NCBI GenBank assembly: GCA_022605405.1
Contig: JABYQQ010000025.1
Coordinates: forward strand, 124,001-188,000
Length of the DNA: 64,000 nucleotides
Direction: 5' to 3'
DNA from: Earliella scabrosa
Lineage: Eukaryota > Basidiomycota > Agaricomycetes > Polyporales > Polyporaceae
Shown here: piece by piece, positions 1-12,528 of the stretch
How positions within the stretch are numbered: the first letter of the stretch is position 1
Layout of the letters: each line of letters starts with the position of its first letter
Translations under genes and position numbers: made by a program
Notes under the pieces: model-generated
What the model was told of the DNA's origin: nothing
Seen by the model: only the letters and a program-made list of their open reading frames with translations
The model's database searches: none

Positions 1-1
1 A

Positions 2-1101
2 GTCGAAACGGGCTCGTGGGATCCAATACTCGCAGCATTTACCCCTACACGATACGTCGGCTCGCCTAGTCGAACCGTTTGTGCAACGGGATTCGACCAG
101 ATCTCCTGCATCGAAGGCCTCTCCTCCAATCTGTTTAATCAGTTCAACAATTCGGTCGGTAGCTCTCTCTGGCTTCATGTTATTACATCGCGTTCTGACA
201 TCGACCGTCTCTTCGTTTGTAGGAAGCAGCATTAGCGGCATCTCCTGTAGGCCCGATCGTCAGTGCTCTGCAACAGGCTCTGCCGCAGACCGGGATCCGT
301 CTCGACACAGCGGCCGTGCCGAACCCGTTCTTCGGCGTGTTGAGCAAGACGTTCGTCGACTCAGACCAGAAGATCCTGAACCTCGTCGATGGCGGCGAAA
401 ACGGCGAGGTGACGCCATTCCAGCCGCTGCTCGTCAAGGCTCGCGGGGTCGACACCATCATCGCGATCGATGCGGTACGCAACTCGTGACGGCTGCTGCG
501 AGCTCCTACTTACTGTCCTATCAGTCTGCAGATACGCCAGAGAATTGGGCTAATGGCAGCTCACTGGTCGTAAGTCGTGCGCATGAGTCCAAGAGAACAC
601 ACCCAAATCTGACTGTCTTGTTTGGTCCTGCAGGCCACTCAGAACCGTGTCGCGCTCTTCCCCTCGACGTACTCCTTCCCGCCCGTCCCTCCATCCGCAA
701 CGTCCTTCGTCGCGCACAACCTCACCCGTCGTCCGACCTTCTTCGGCTGCAACAGCCCTCCATCGAGCGACGACCCACTCGTCATCTACCTCGCCAACGG
801 CGGCCCACCTCTAGGCGAGTCCCCACTCACGAACACGTCAACGTTCCAGACGCAATATCCGCGCGAGCTGGTGGAGGCGATGCTCGATCAGGTCTTCGAC
901 GTTGCGACTCAGGGCATACCTTCTCGAAGCAGCGCCTTGCATCAGCATGATGGATGGGCGGATGAGAGGGGGAAGGACGAGAAGGACGCGCTCTGGCCTG
1001 CGTGCCTCGCGTGCGCCGTTGTCGATCGCTCCAGGCGCACTTTGGGTGTGCGGAGGACGGGAGTGTGCGAGACATGCTTGGAGCGGTATTGTTGGAGTTA
1101 A
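2..1101 (+). CDS. Lysophospholipase / phospholipase B, C-terminal part (5' end outside window)
   Basis: This is the 3' part of a fungal lysophospholipase gene, an enzyme that removes fatty acids from (lyso)phospholipids and is normally secreted or GPI-anchored. Four exons read in frame: about 2-158, 230-474, 525-569 and 634-1101, with introns of 50-71 bp. Family motifs seen: SPSRTVCATGFDQIS near the left edge, then NLVDGGENGE with the catalytic-region Asp of the cPLA2-type domain, GVDTIIAIDA, ENWANGSSLVATQNR, and the Cys-rich tail WPACLACAVVDRSRR...CETCLERYCW. The family usually has ENGE or EDGE after DGG, so nothing essential looks lost. The stretch between FDVATQGIP and WPACL is rather long and could hide another small intron. 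The N-terminal half, including the GXSGG nucleophile elbow, lies outside the window. Family assignment is firm from the motifs; exon ends are inferred. Confidence 0.85.
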
Positions 1102-1285
1102 ACTTCATTTGACATGATGCCTGAAACCAATTGAGATACTCGCAGTTAGTGCACTCCTTGATGACCTTCCGCGGCCCATGTGCACTCGGTGTATTTGAGA
1201 ATCGGTATCCGAAGGCTGTGCGATCTGTTCATGGCGCTCATCCTGATTGTCCTCTCACGGACTCTTTCCTCATGCTCTATCATCG

Positions 1286-3735
1286 ATGGACAGCGACCGC
1301 GATAGCCTGCACTCTCCTCTTCCTCTCGAGCTCGAGGAACTGGTCATTGACAGCTCATGCGACAGTGTTTCTACCCTACGATCCTGCTCCTTGACGTGCC
1401 GTCGATGGCTACCTCGTAGCCGCTATCATCTATTCTCGTCGATCCGCGTCTCTACCAAGGACGAGCTATACGCTCTTCACCAGGCTATAGAAGATGCTCC
1501 ACACTTAGAGCTACCTGCGCGGGTGCAGTCCATTACAATAAAGCCACAGGTCGACGTGGAAGCCTCTCAGCACCTTGCTGATATTGTCCCCGTGCCGCTC
1601 CTGACTCGGCTCCCCAGGCTCAGGCGTTGGGTTATCCATGGTCCACCCTTGCAGGAGACGGAGGAACCTGAAGGAGAGGAGGAATGCCAAGTACAGGATG
1701 TGAAGAAGCATGCTCCCCTACTGCTATGGAGCGCTCCAACGCTCAAATATATGCGGATGCACGCAGGGTTAGTGCAGGAGTTGTGTCTTGGACCCCGGGT
1801 TGCGTTCCCAACCCCTAAAGACTGCGCGATGCTAGTCTCCTCGTTTCCAGCAATCCGAAACCTACGCTGCATTGATGCCTCTTTTCACAAGCTCGATGAT
1901 ATGCATGGGGACTCGATATATCGTGCCTTCGGCCGCACTCCCTACACTCATCTCACGTGCCTATCAGTGAGTATTATTGTTAACCTGATGGTATGATTAC
2001 CAGCTTAACCAGGCGCAATGTTTTAGATGGAGGGAGTGGCAGTCGAAGCGATCAACCTCTTTCTGAAAGCATTGTGCCCACAACTAGTCAACCTTGTCAT
2101 TGATGTCACATCTGCAAACGGTTGGTCTCACTTATCTCATTATTGCGCCCTCGTGGAGCTGATCATTCCGTACCCTAGAGGCCACGCTCGATCTACTATC
2201 TAACGCCAAAGCCATACAGGACTTGACGCTCTCGATACGTCTGGCATACCAACTTCCTCCAGAGAAGCTCACAGGCTTCTTCGGGAAGGCGATGGGCCGA
2301 GCAACTGATATCATCGACCGCCTTGAGCGTGGTGATCCCCTGAAGGATCTAACTGTAAGGCTGTCCTACAGAGAATTTCACGAGATCAGCACCCTCGTAG
2401 TCTACACGGACGGCGTCGAAGAGGCATGCAGCCGTTTTGAGCAGTCTGTTCTCCAAACATCACTGTCACAAGTTATGTTCACTGTCTGCGGAGGTATACG
2501 GAGGAGGGATGCGTTTTGGAGACATGCTCTCGAGAAATTATTCCCGGAGCTGTACAGCGGCAACAAGCTCAAATTAGTGAGCATTCCAGGTACGTCAAGA
2601 CCCACCGTTGGGCTCTGCATTATATACTACCTGCTAAAGTCGAGCCTCGGTAGATGATGAAGTCGATCCCGGATATGGTCACGACACCCAGCTGACCGCA
2701 CTGGCTGTGTCACCTAACAACCAATGGATAGCCAGTGGCGCGGAGGATGCCACCATCATACTCTGGAAGATTACGGATGACACCATCGAGGTTGCTCGGG
2801 ACTGGCGAGCTCAAATGTCCGATATCGAGCATCTTCAGTTTGCCCCAGATAGTTTGCGCCTCTCATCAAATGGGTGGCACGGTCGGGTTAAAGTCTGGGA
2901 TATAGTCCATGGTACCCGACTTGCCAGCTGGCCGGTTCACTCGATCCTCGTTCCTCCACTCAGCACTGTGTGGTCCCCAGACGGTCGTATTGCTGCTTAC
3001 TACTCGGGAGACTCGGGAGTCTCGCTGTGCGATGCGCAGACTTACGAGATATGCGTGGACATAGATCTTTCCACCGGATTCCGAGAGCCCACATGCTCGG
3101 TTTTCTCCTCCGATGGATCGTACGTTGCCACAGGAGATTACTCTGTCGTGCATATGCATGAGTGCAGTACCCTTGATGAGCTAGAACCCCTCCGCCGCGC
3201 CGGATTCAAAATACCCACGACTGCAACTTTCACTCTCGACGGGACTCAGCTCATCGTCGTGTGGCCCAGGAGCTGTATTACCTTCTGGGATTATAGATCA
3301 ATCCAGCAACCCAACGCGTCGAGGGATGTCTACCTTGTTTCGGGTCAATCAGAACCTCTGCAAGAGTCCATCGTGACCGCGTTATCCCTCGGTGGGACGA
3401 CGCTACTATGGGTCCCGCGCGACGCGAACCACGTAGACATCTTCGACACCGAGAGTGGCACACTCTCCGTCTCCCTCGTTCACGACGAGCACCACTTTGT
3501 GCTCACCGCCTGCTTTTCTCCTTGCGGAGGGTACGTCGCCACAGCTGGGGAAGACCGATACGTGCGCCTCTGGGAGAAGAGCAGCGGGACATGTCTAGCC
3601 GCATTCGAGTGCGGACGAGGAGCCCCTACCCATATTGCCTTTACCCCGGACGGACGGAGGCTGATAGCCGGAACAGGGGTTGGCTCGGTATACGTCCATC
3701 GCGTTGGAGACCTCATACAGAGGAAAGTTGTATAG
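1286..3735 (+). CDS. F-box-WD40 repeat protein (FW1)
   Basis: Multi-exon gene coding for about 755 aa. Exons are about 1286-1966, 2027-2120, 2179-2589 and 2654-3735; their summed length is in frame. The N-terminus is an Agaricomycete-type F-box (LPLELEELVIDSSCDS, then CSLTCRRWLPRSRYHLFSSI), which in general binds Skp1 of an SCF ubiquitin ligase. A middle region of leucine-rich, weakly repetitive sequence follows. The last exon is a WD40 propeller with blades such as ASGAEDATIILWKI, LSSNGWHGRVKVWD and ATAGEDRYVRLWEK, and a final blade FTPDGRRLIAGTGVGSVYVH. ATG 1286 was chosen because it directly precedes the F-box; an in-frame upstream ATG at 1247 is possible. The WD40 exon follows a phase-1 intron, as in the other FW and GW genes here. 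A role in substrate recognition for ubiquitination is family inference; the target is unknown. Confidence 0.8.
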
Positions 3736-4739
3736 CGGCACCGTGACAGCGTAGCTCCGTCGCGATCCGTTCGTTCTACTACTGACCTATTTACCGTCAT
3801 ATGCCCCGCTCCCTTTCATTCAGCCCTTGATATGGATGCAGCTCCTGGAATCGTCAATCGTTTTGTATTACTAAAGAAAACTTGTATGTCGTACATTCGT
3901 GCAGTGTTATCAAGCAGACATCCGGCGAGGGATATGCCTAACACTGGGACAAGTTGAGAGCAATAGCATCACGCAGATGGTACTCAACATATGTCTCTCG
4001 CCGACACTGCGACGGATGGTACAGGGCAGGTCAAGCATTCGGTTATATTGTCCGATGTGGGGAGCGTACCGACGTCGTGGTCTACATGCTGATCATCGCT
4101 GCGGCAGAGCGGTGTACCAACATGGCAAAAACTGATCGCGCGCGTCGGCAGCAAGCAAGAGAGAATAGCGAGCGAGAACAATATGCTCACACGCGCCATG
4201 TATGAGATGAGGGAGATGGACGACGGTCTGGAAGCCGTAGACCTGGAGGCCCGCAACAAGGGCGCCACCCTACTCGGGGGGCGGACGACAAGCTCGGATA
4301 GTAAGGACCCTCCACTTCCTGCTCCCACCGGAGCTCCCGCTGTCGCAGCGCGACCCGAGGTGGACTCTTTCAGGTTTATCCAGGCATGACGATACTGCCC
4401 TGCTCGCGCTCGGGCGTCGCGCACGATGAGCGCGTATTGCGAGGCGACCTCCACCGAGTTGGGCCGCACAGGGTAAGTTTGTGGCAACGGATCGGACAGC
4501 TTGAGGTATGACGGAGGCGTTCTTAGATTGCGCTTGCAAGAGTGCGAGCAGCTGCTAGGGCATGTGCGTCGGAGACATGCGCGCGGACCGTGAAGAGTGT
4601 TGGCCGACCGTGTGGTGTCGGACGTAGGGTATGGTAGAAATGAGCGACGCGCGAGCTGTACTTGATCTGGCCCGGGAGTGAGGAGGACCATCAGGAGAGG
4701 TCGTCCGACAGCGACCCCGAGAGAAGCGTCCAAGAGCCA

Positions 4740-6000
4740 GGACCCCTGATACTCTCCACGATTTGGCCCCTCCAACCGCCGCACTAGCACGGGATTCAAC
4801 GTTCCAACCCGCATTCATTCATGCTTCTCGGAAGGGTAGACGAGTCTCAGCCAGCCGTCGACGTGTGCAGAGGCAGCAGATCACGACGTTGCGTTCGCAC
4901 GCCCACGCATACTGCCCCGTTTGAGCTGCGTTCGACGCGGCGACTTGGGAGGATGTGATCTAGTCAGAGGAGGGTTCCGGGTTTCGCTCGAGGCCCGATG
5001 AGAGTGATCGTGTGGTCGAACATCGAGGATATGAGGAGGGCGGGACCGATCGTGTCAGAGCAGCGCGCGCTCGTACCGGGTGTGCGAGGAATCCGAGGGA
5101 GGTCAAGCAGTGAGAGGTCTCCCGCCTATGAGGGCTCAAACTTGGGTATGAGGCTACGAAGGTTCTCGGACTGGCCTGAGTGAACAAAGACATGGCGTCG
5201 ATGGCAGGTGATACCTCTAACTAGCGATGTCTTTGAGGTCGCGCATGCGGGGAGATCGGTCCGTCACGCAGCGGCGGCGTGCTGTTGAACCCGTGGTTGA
5301 GGAGATGGGAGATGGGTAGTCGAGGGTAGTCGAGGGAAGAAACGTACGCAAGGGGTCTGCACGAACCGAGAGGAATCGACGACTCTGCAGTCGCAGCAGG
5401 GGGTTTCCGCGCCGAGTGTCCTAGTCTCCAAGCTCCTTGTGCCGTATAGTCATCCATTAGCCGTCATCCCGAGGCTGCGGCAATCTGTACTTGAAAACAA
5501 ACAGTGATCAGTGTCCACACCCAACCAGTGAGGCATTACAAGTCACTTACACCAGATGAGAGCCTGCCTTGGTCATCGTAAGGAGTCAGGAAGTGTCTTG
5601 GAGCAAGGTACAAGCGGACGGTTGAAGGACGGTCGATCCGCGCCTCAGTAGCTCGGGATCGTCTGCCTAGGAGAGACAAAAGCGGACGGCTAGCGAAGGA
5701 TAGACTGCGGAGGGATTGATGTGCCAGCCTGTAGCGTTGAGGTCATACAAGGGGCTCTTGGAGCTAGGCGCGAAGTCCAACAGACGGAACGGGCATCGGC
5801 GCACTGTATGGGTGCGCGCGAGGAAAGAGGGGAGGGGTACATAGGTACGGGTTCAACACACAGATAAATGGAGATGCTCACCCTATATGTTTTGCGCCCA
5901 TTCCAATGCGCCCACAGCAGAATCCATCATGAAACGTCTAGGCCCTCCGGATCTGGGACACGTAGAGTTGCGCCGCAGTGTCGGCCTTGTACGGAAGTCG
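4740..6000 (+). repeat. Diverged direct repeat, left copy
   Basis: Several short identical anchors recur in the same order and orientation about 3.2 kb downstream: CCCTGATACTCTCCA (4744 and 8002), GAGGCAGCAGA (4870 and 8080), ATACTGCCCC (near 4909 and 8118), ACGACTCTG (5379 and 8623) and GGCCTTGTAC (5983 and 9230). Offsets stay between about 3205 and 3260 bp. The sequence between anchors is only patchily similar, so this is an old duplication or two old copies of one element. No open frame is shared. Confidence 0.55.
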
Positions 6001-6396
6001 GGGCTAGCTTGCGGTCCTGTTTGTTCACGCTGAGCCTATGCTGATATTTGGGCTGTTCATGGTGGGCAAAAATAGCCGCCATGCAATGAGCGGACTTGAT
6101 GAGAAGAAGACGCGAGTTGGGGATTGTTGGATGGAGCAGGAAGAGGCAGGAGGACAGCCTACTTGCAGTTAGTTGGGACTTGGCGCGGCCACGTGGGCCG
6201 GGCCGCCCTTCGCCGGGGCGCTTCCGTCGTCGAGGTGCAGATTAACGTCGACCTCTCTACCTCTGCTACTTAGTACGAGAGCGAATCGCACTACACACAC
6301 GTACAGGACGAAACAGACCAAAAAGCGAACCGAACCAGTGACGGATGACTCCGACTCGCTTTGCTCGCCGCTTTGGGTGATCTCGCGTGCGCGTCA

Positions 6397-6404
6397 CATA
6401 AAAG
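6397..6404 (+). promoter_or_regulatory. TATA-like element upstream of the FunK1-like gene
   Basis: CATAAAAG lies about 70 bp before the ATG at 6473, a usual distance for a fungal core promoter. The identification rests on sequence and position alone. Confidence 0.3.
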
Positions 6405-6472
6405 CCACCCAACCAAGCCCAACCAGCCACTCGCTCCTCCAGCATCCACCACCCAAACCACGCCACACTACC

Positions 6473-7089
6473 ATGAACACGGAGAAGATGGACGTTGACG
6501 TCCCAGAACATAACGCTCTGCCTGTCGAGAGCAACGGGGCCACTCCTCCCGACGCCTCGGGAACCCAACACGCCAAGGATGAGGACAAAGCCCAACCACC
6601 CGTGCAGCCGCGTCGTCCCAGCCGCCTCAAAGACGTTTCGCCTCGCACACTCGAAGATTTCAAGAACAGCCGGGAGCTAGTCTGGACGATGCTCGGCGCG
6701 ATTGAAGGTACGCCCCTCCCCATCGTTCATCCCGCCCCGACGTGCTCCTACATGGTTACGGCGCTGCTCCCCTACTCTCCCTATCTCAGCTCCGCTCTAA
6801 GACTCACGCTGACACTCCGGTTGGAACAGCGCACCGCGCCCTGTACGAGAAAGCAGGGACGCTCCACGGCGACATCAACACAAACACAATCATCATCCTC
6901 GACTGGCCCGCGGGCTCGGAGCAGGACGGGCAGCAGCGGAGGCCCCCAACGGAGGGCGCGCTGGTGGACTTTGACGTGCCGTACTCGCGCGAGGCGTGGC
7001 GCAAGGCCGGAGAACGGTGGCCGCCGAAGCACGAGAACTCGTCGCGGTACCGTCGGGGCCACTTTGGTGGGTTCTGGTTTGGGCATTGA
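6473..7089 (+). CDS. FunK1-like protein kinase fragment (C-lobe only)
   Basis: Two exons (6473-6707 and 6830-7089), joined by a 122-bp intron in frame, give about 164 aa. The first 60 residues are acidic and disordered (MDVDVPEHN...). The core then reads EDFKNSRELVWTMLGAIEAH, followed by RALYEKAGTLHGDINTNTII and ALVDFDVPYS. This is the pattern of the basidiomycete FunK1 kinase family around helix E, the HRD catalytic loop and the DFG position. The HRD Arg is Gly here (HGDIN) and DFG reads DFD, so catalysis is doubtful. There is no N-lobe: no glycine loop and no lysine/glutamate pair. FunK1 proteins are usually several times longer. The gene is either a decayed or truncated copy, or a small adaptor-like derivative. 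Family recognition is from motifs only. Confidence 0.6.
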
Positions 7090-10000
7090 GTACGGACTCC
7101 AGAGGGCCATGGAGCCGAGCTTGGGGAGGGCGCCAGGGCAGCTTCAGACTGTTGGCGCGTAGGAGGTGATCAGACTCCCCAGTCTGTGTGTGGTCGCATC
7201 CGACGCGTGAATAGAGGCAGTATCGCTTCAAGACTTGTACGATTGAACAGCGCCCTGCGGGAGTCGTGAGTCAAGCCGTGTGCGAGGAGAGAGGCATACG
7301 CACAATGTGATGAGTCCTTCGATATCCGACCCTCCGTAGATCGCGCTTGACACTGGCCGCACATACAATCGGAAGTCTGCATTGTGAGAGGGAGTATATG
7401 TCCACGTACGAGTGCATCCAGATGAGCCGGACGATCTGACCAGATCACAACGAACGCGCCCCGCGTCCGATTCCATGGATCCTCGAAGTCCGGGTTCGCG
7501 AGCGTCCCTCTTTACCCGCCAACATCCGTGGAATCAACGTAGTACGGGAGGCCCTGACTCTCGTTTCGCCATCGCGTGCACTTCACGTCGCGGAGAGACC
7601 GGTTCTCCAACCCACGACCCGCACCTCTGTGAGAGGGGTCGTGACGAGAGGTCGGGAGGATGTCGCGAAGAGATTCAGGATAGACGGCCAACGAGCGGTG
7701 CGTGACGCATAACCTGGGGAAGCATATGATACCAGGTTGGGTAGCGTTAAGCGTGGAAGCGATGTCTTCGGATCGCGCTTCGTGGCGAGAGAGAACGCAA
7801 GATCGTAGTCCGAACCCGTGCTGCGAAGATGCGTCAGTTGCGTGCGTGTCGCGTTGGGCAAGAGGAGCAATACGCAACGCGGAGCGAATGTTGAGATGAA
7901 GAAGTGTAGCACTTGATGGGGGATGGGAGAGACCAAGGAAACCAGATGAGAGCTCCTCGACCGTCGCTTAGCGTCCTACGAAGCCAGGACCCTCCAGGAT
8001 CCCTGATACTCTCCATCGCCCCCGAAATCTTGACGTCATCCCGTATCTCCTCGTCCCGCCACTAGCTCGTCTTGAGAATGAGGCAGCAGAGCGCGACGTT
8101 GGACTCGAATGGCCGCTATACTGCCCCAGTTGTCCGTAAACGGGACACTCCAACTTGCTAGAGGTGTCTAAGGACGAGGTCTTCAGGCTGCGCTCACGGC
8201 CGACGGAGGGTGCTTGTAACGAAGGGACACGAGGAGGGCCAGCCGGTGACAGCACGCCGATGTTGATGTTGGAGGATAACGTTGGAGAGGAACTCGCTCT
8301 CGTGCTGACAGTATCAGCCTATCAGGGAGCCGACTAGTCTGAACGGACAATAGGTCCTACGCCTTGTTGAGATCGGGATCCGAGGCGTCCGAGCGAGGTA
8401 TGGAGGTGGATGCAGCCTGTGGGAAGAAAGGTGACACGCCGTCGACAGTCGTTCGATCCGATCCGAGTTGCTGAGCGAGTCGCGATGGGTCGCACAGACG
8501 GTGAGATGGAGATAGGAGTTGCGTCGAATGACGGCATATACTGGAGGCAAGGAGAGAGGAGATGGGGATGAAAACGACGCGGAGGGACGGGTGTAGAGGG
8601 TACGCACTAACCGAGGGGATGTACGACTCTGTAGGACGGGTCTTGAGGTTTGAGGTCTCCATGCGGCTTGTACCTCGCGGAAGACCTACGCGAGAGACCT
8701 GCGTACTCCATCAGCCATAGCTCGCCGAGGGTGGTACGGTCTACATGAGAAGAAGTGGAAATTAGCGTCATTTCCCGGCCGTTGGGGACCAGAAGTCACG
8801 TACGCGAGCTGAGATCATATACGCTGCGTCCTAGCGAGGACGGAGCACCTGAGATTCTCGTCCGCGGGGCAAAGTAGCAACGGACGGGTAGCCAAGGATT
8901 GAGATCTTGAGAGCAGAAAGGGGTAACAGGGACTACGGCGGTGGGATCAATGAAAGGCGCCGCTGGACTGGGGAGCTAAGCCTAGTAGAATAAGCACTAT
9001 CAGTCTACTGGAGGTGTGCGCTCCAAGTGCGCGTTGAAGAGGGCGGTGGGAGGGACGACAGATGTAGTAGATACTCACGAGGAGATCTACGGCTACAAGC
9101 AATATAGCGGAGACTCACCAGATATCCTTTCCAAATGCTCTTCATGACTTCCATCTCTCAGGCGGCGCGTGCTCTATCATAACATGCGTAGGCTCCGGGG
9201 GATGTAGAGTCGCCCTATGCATTGATGTAGGCCTTGTACACGAATCCCGGTAATGGCGTGTGATGCTATGTATGATCGTGTCTTGCCCCGCTCGAGTCGT
9301 GTTGTGTGTATCAATCAGAGCGGAGAGCAGACTCAGATTGTAGGCGTGGATGCGCGACGACCCTGGTGCCGAATGAACCTGGGGACTGCACTGTGCAGCG
9401 TGCAGAGAGGCGGAGAAAGTCGCGAAGTGGTTCAATCGGAGCTCAAAGACTTGCCACGTGCACCGGGCCGAGACCGTGCCGGCCCGGTTTCCATTCACCG
9501 GCGACGGACTCTGCCGCGCTCTTCCTCAGGTCGACAGCTGTAACCGGCCGACTCGTATACAGGCTCCTCACCACAATTGACATCGAGCGGGACTCTGAAG
9601 GTCACGGTGCACATCTACTCATCCATATTAGGTTTGGACGTCTGGACACTCGTATTCCAGTACCGCCGCCTGGACTCCCCTCCGTCTACCTGTCCGATAG
9701 TGTCTACACCGCTCGTTGTGAGTTCCCAGGGCTGAGGGCAGTGCCCATTGAGAGCTGCGAGCTGCAGCATCTCCTGTGCTCTCCTTGGACATATTGGAGC
9801 GGACTCACGATGTTCTACATCGATGGGCGGTGAGCGTATAAGCTTCACGGTACGCCGAGCAGTGCCTCGTGCACCGGAAAGCTACTCCGAGTTACTACGA
9901 ATGGCTTATTGAAGCACTACATGCGGCATTCGCTTCTATCAACGCTAACTCAGAGTTTAGTTGACTCAGGACCCCACCTTGCGGCTGATGCGACATGGGC

Positions 10001-10134
10001 GTAGCTGTATTTCGGAATATCAATAAACCTCATGTACTCGTCCGAGCCCTCAAATGCTCAACCATGTGCTGATCTGACACTGACTGGTCACAATACTCTC
10101 CATCTCCCACACCTCCACCTCTAATTTCCCCGAC
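7090..10134. other. Gene-poor interval between the FunK1-like gene and FW2
   Basis: No gene is supported. The longest open frame (9306-9833, plus) shows no domain and no intron logic. The stretch 7984-9250 is the right copy of the diverged direct repeat. About 880 bp upstream of FW2 show nothing recognisable. Confidence 0.45.
7984..9250 (+). repeat. Diverged direct repeat, right copy
   Basis: Colinear partner of the copy at about 4740-6000; the anchor words and offsets are given there. Together the two copies bracket the FunK1-like gene. No terminal inverted repeats, LTR ends (TG...CA) or target duplication could be fixed at its edges. Confidence 0.55.
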
Positions 10135-12528
10135 ATGTCCATGCCGCTCCGCCATCCCTTCCCCCGCATCTTAGCCCTCGAAATTGAAGAACATATCATC
10201 GACGAGGTTCAACACAGGGCTACAGCTTTACGGTGTTGTGCCTTGGTTTGCCGGGCGTGGTACATCCGCAGCCGCCGCTATCTCGTTCACATCATCACCC
10301 TCAAGTCCGTTGGTGACCTCGACCGATTCTGCACCTACTTCGATACCCATTCAGGTCTTAGGCCCCTTGTATTGGCTCTTCGAGTTTGTCCCGATGGGGA
10401 TTCGGGCCAGGGCTATCCAGAGATTGTATGGATCCCCCTAGCATTCCAGCTACCCAGCATTCGCGCGCTATCGCTTCACGGTCACCGTTCCGCTCCCTTT
10501 CAATTTCATCAGGCTATTCTTACTAGTCTCCGGCACTCTCACACCGCTCTGGAAACTCTTCAACTGGAAGATCTCACGTTGCAGAGCCCACAGACACTGC
10601 TACATGTGTTGACAGCGCTTCCATCGCTCCGCAATATCCACTGCACGTTCCTAAAATTCAAACACGTAGATCAAGAATCCGCTATGCAGGCTATTAAGCG
10701 GCGCTCACACACAATTCATGTCAGAAGTCTCTCCGTGTGCGTAGGGTAATCTATTGGTATCATACGACTCTGACAGCTGACAACAATCAGGAACGGTATA
10801 CACTGCGATGAACTTCATCTCGACATATCATTGACCATAGTTCTGGAAATGTTGCAAGTTTCACTCGAACAACTTGTTCTGAATGTTCCGTCAGGTAAAG
10901 CTTTTCTCAAGATTGAAAGATCTAGTCATTAACCATCGGTAGACCCTCCGACCAGCCTGCCCGATTTCAAGTTCCTGCACACTCTGGAGCTCCGGTTTGA
11001 TCTTTGGGAATCTGAACAGAATATCATACCAGATGTTCAGTCAACCTGTAACATCATCAAGGCAATGCAACCGGGGAGACTTCAAATTGTCCTACTTCAG
11101 TTCGTCGGACCTGCTGCTTATCTTCTTCACACATGGATCACATCCTATACGGCGTTGGAGAAAGTAGCCCGTTTGGACCAGATCCTCCACTCCGCTCCGT
11201 CACAGCCAACGGTCACCATCAAAATACCCAGCTTGAAGCATAATCATGCCCAGCAGCTCTTCGACGATGTGCATGTGTTGTTTCCATGTCTAGAAGAGGC
11301 GGGGAAGCTCTCAATTTCACCCACTAGTGAGTAGCTACGCGGACGGTTGTATATCTGAAAATCACGTTGGTTCTCAGTAACCGAATGTCTGGGACAGCCT
11401 GAGGGTGGTCATGAGAACTGCCCTTTGCATCTTTCGATATCTGCAGACAGCCGGTGGGCCATAACAAGAGATGATCAAACTCTCATCTTGTGGAAGATCC
11501 AACAACGTACCTCATTCTACGAGTGGAAGCTTGGTCCACTGGACTGGACGGAGTTACCTTTCGAAATCTCTCCCGATGGCCGACTCGTGACAACATGGAC
11601 TGAAAACGATGACATCATGGTTTATGACCGGTATAGTCCAGCAGAACCACCCATCTCTCTGGGTCTCCAGTCACTTGACGGAAACGGTGACATTTTGGCC
11701 ATGGGCACACTGTGTTCTGGCAATGGAACGGAGCTCGTGGTATACCTCAGCCTCGAGGACCCTTCCCAAGATCGAGTTCTCATCTTCGGCCTACCAAGCA
11801 GGGCTCTCCTGCTCTCCATCACTCAGGATGTTCTGCTCTCCGAAAAGCTACGTGCATCAGACAAGACGGAACCTATCCATTTACACATGTACAATGGAGA
11901 TCAACTCATCGCGGCAGATTACGCCTCAAATGGATATCAAATCTGGGATCTTCCGCACGACAACATGCACTATCAGTTTTACCCTTCCCACTGGCAGTAC
12001 ACTGAAGAATTGGGATACACTAGGTTCCATCGACACTACGCCGTATACTTTTCAGAAAAAGGCTCGTGTGGTCTGTGTCGACCAGACCACCATGCTTCCA
12101 CAATTGAAATCTTCAACATGCAGGACAGACATAACATTGCGGTACCCCTCTCCATAGACGCATGCATCCTGGCGCTTTCATTCTCACCAGATGGGTCTCG
12201 CATCATGGTCTGCTTCGAGGATGCAACTGTGAAGACATGGGAATTGGCCACTCAGACCGAAGTTTACTCCTTTCAAGACTCGTATGCGGAGGCATCTATC
12301 ACCAAGTTATGCAGCGCCACCTTCTCTCCTGATGCCAACCATGTTCTGCTCGGCTACAGTGACCACACGATGCGGCTGCTACGAATAGCCGATGGAACAT
12401 GTCTGCCGACCTTTCCTTTGAATGCGCGGCCGAAATTCCTCCAATTCACTCCGGATGGAAAGACGCTGTGCATGGCGATGGTGGACGGTTGTGTCAGTTT
12501 TGAGCCCATCGGACACCTGCTCTCATAG
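10135..12528 (+). CDS. F-box-WD40 repeat protein (FW2)
   Basis: ATG 10135 opens MSMPLRHPFPRILALEIEEH and runs straight into the F-box (IIDEVQHRATALRCCALVCR, then AWYIRSRRYLVHIITLKSV). Exon 1 ends near 10736. Exon 2 is about 10791-10894, a third exon runs to about 11328, and the WD40 exon runs to the TAG at 12528. The middle exon carries leucine-rich segments (LPDFKFLHTLELRFDLW). The propeller is weakly conserved: DDQTLILWKI, FSPDGSRIMVCFEDATVKTWE, FSPDANHVLLGYSDHTMRLLR and last blade FTPDGKTLCMAMVDGCV. The intron before the WD40 exon is phase 1. The architecture matches FW1 and FW3-5. Predicted role: intracellular substrate receptor of an SCF-type E3 ligase (inference from the F-box). The propeller has lost most Trp-Asp dipeptides and looks fast-evolving. 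Confidence 0.78.

Larger units (their letters stand above)
3736..6472. other. Gene-poor interval between FW1 and the FunK1-like gene
   Basis: No coding region is supported. Open frames here (for example a 276-residue minus-strand frame at 3984-4814) have no recognisable domain and overlap frames of similar quality on the other strand. Roughly 4740-6000 is the left copy of a diverged direct repeat whose partner lies at about 7984-9250. Confidence 0.5.
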
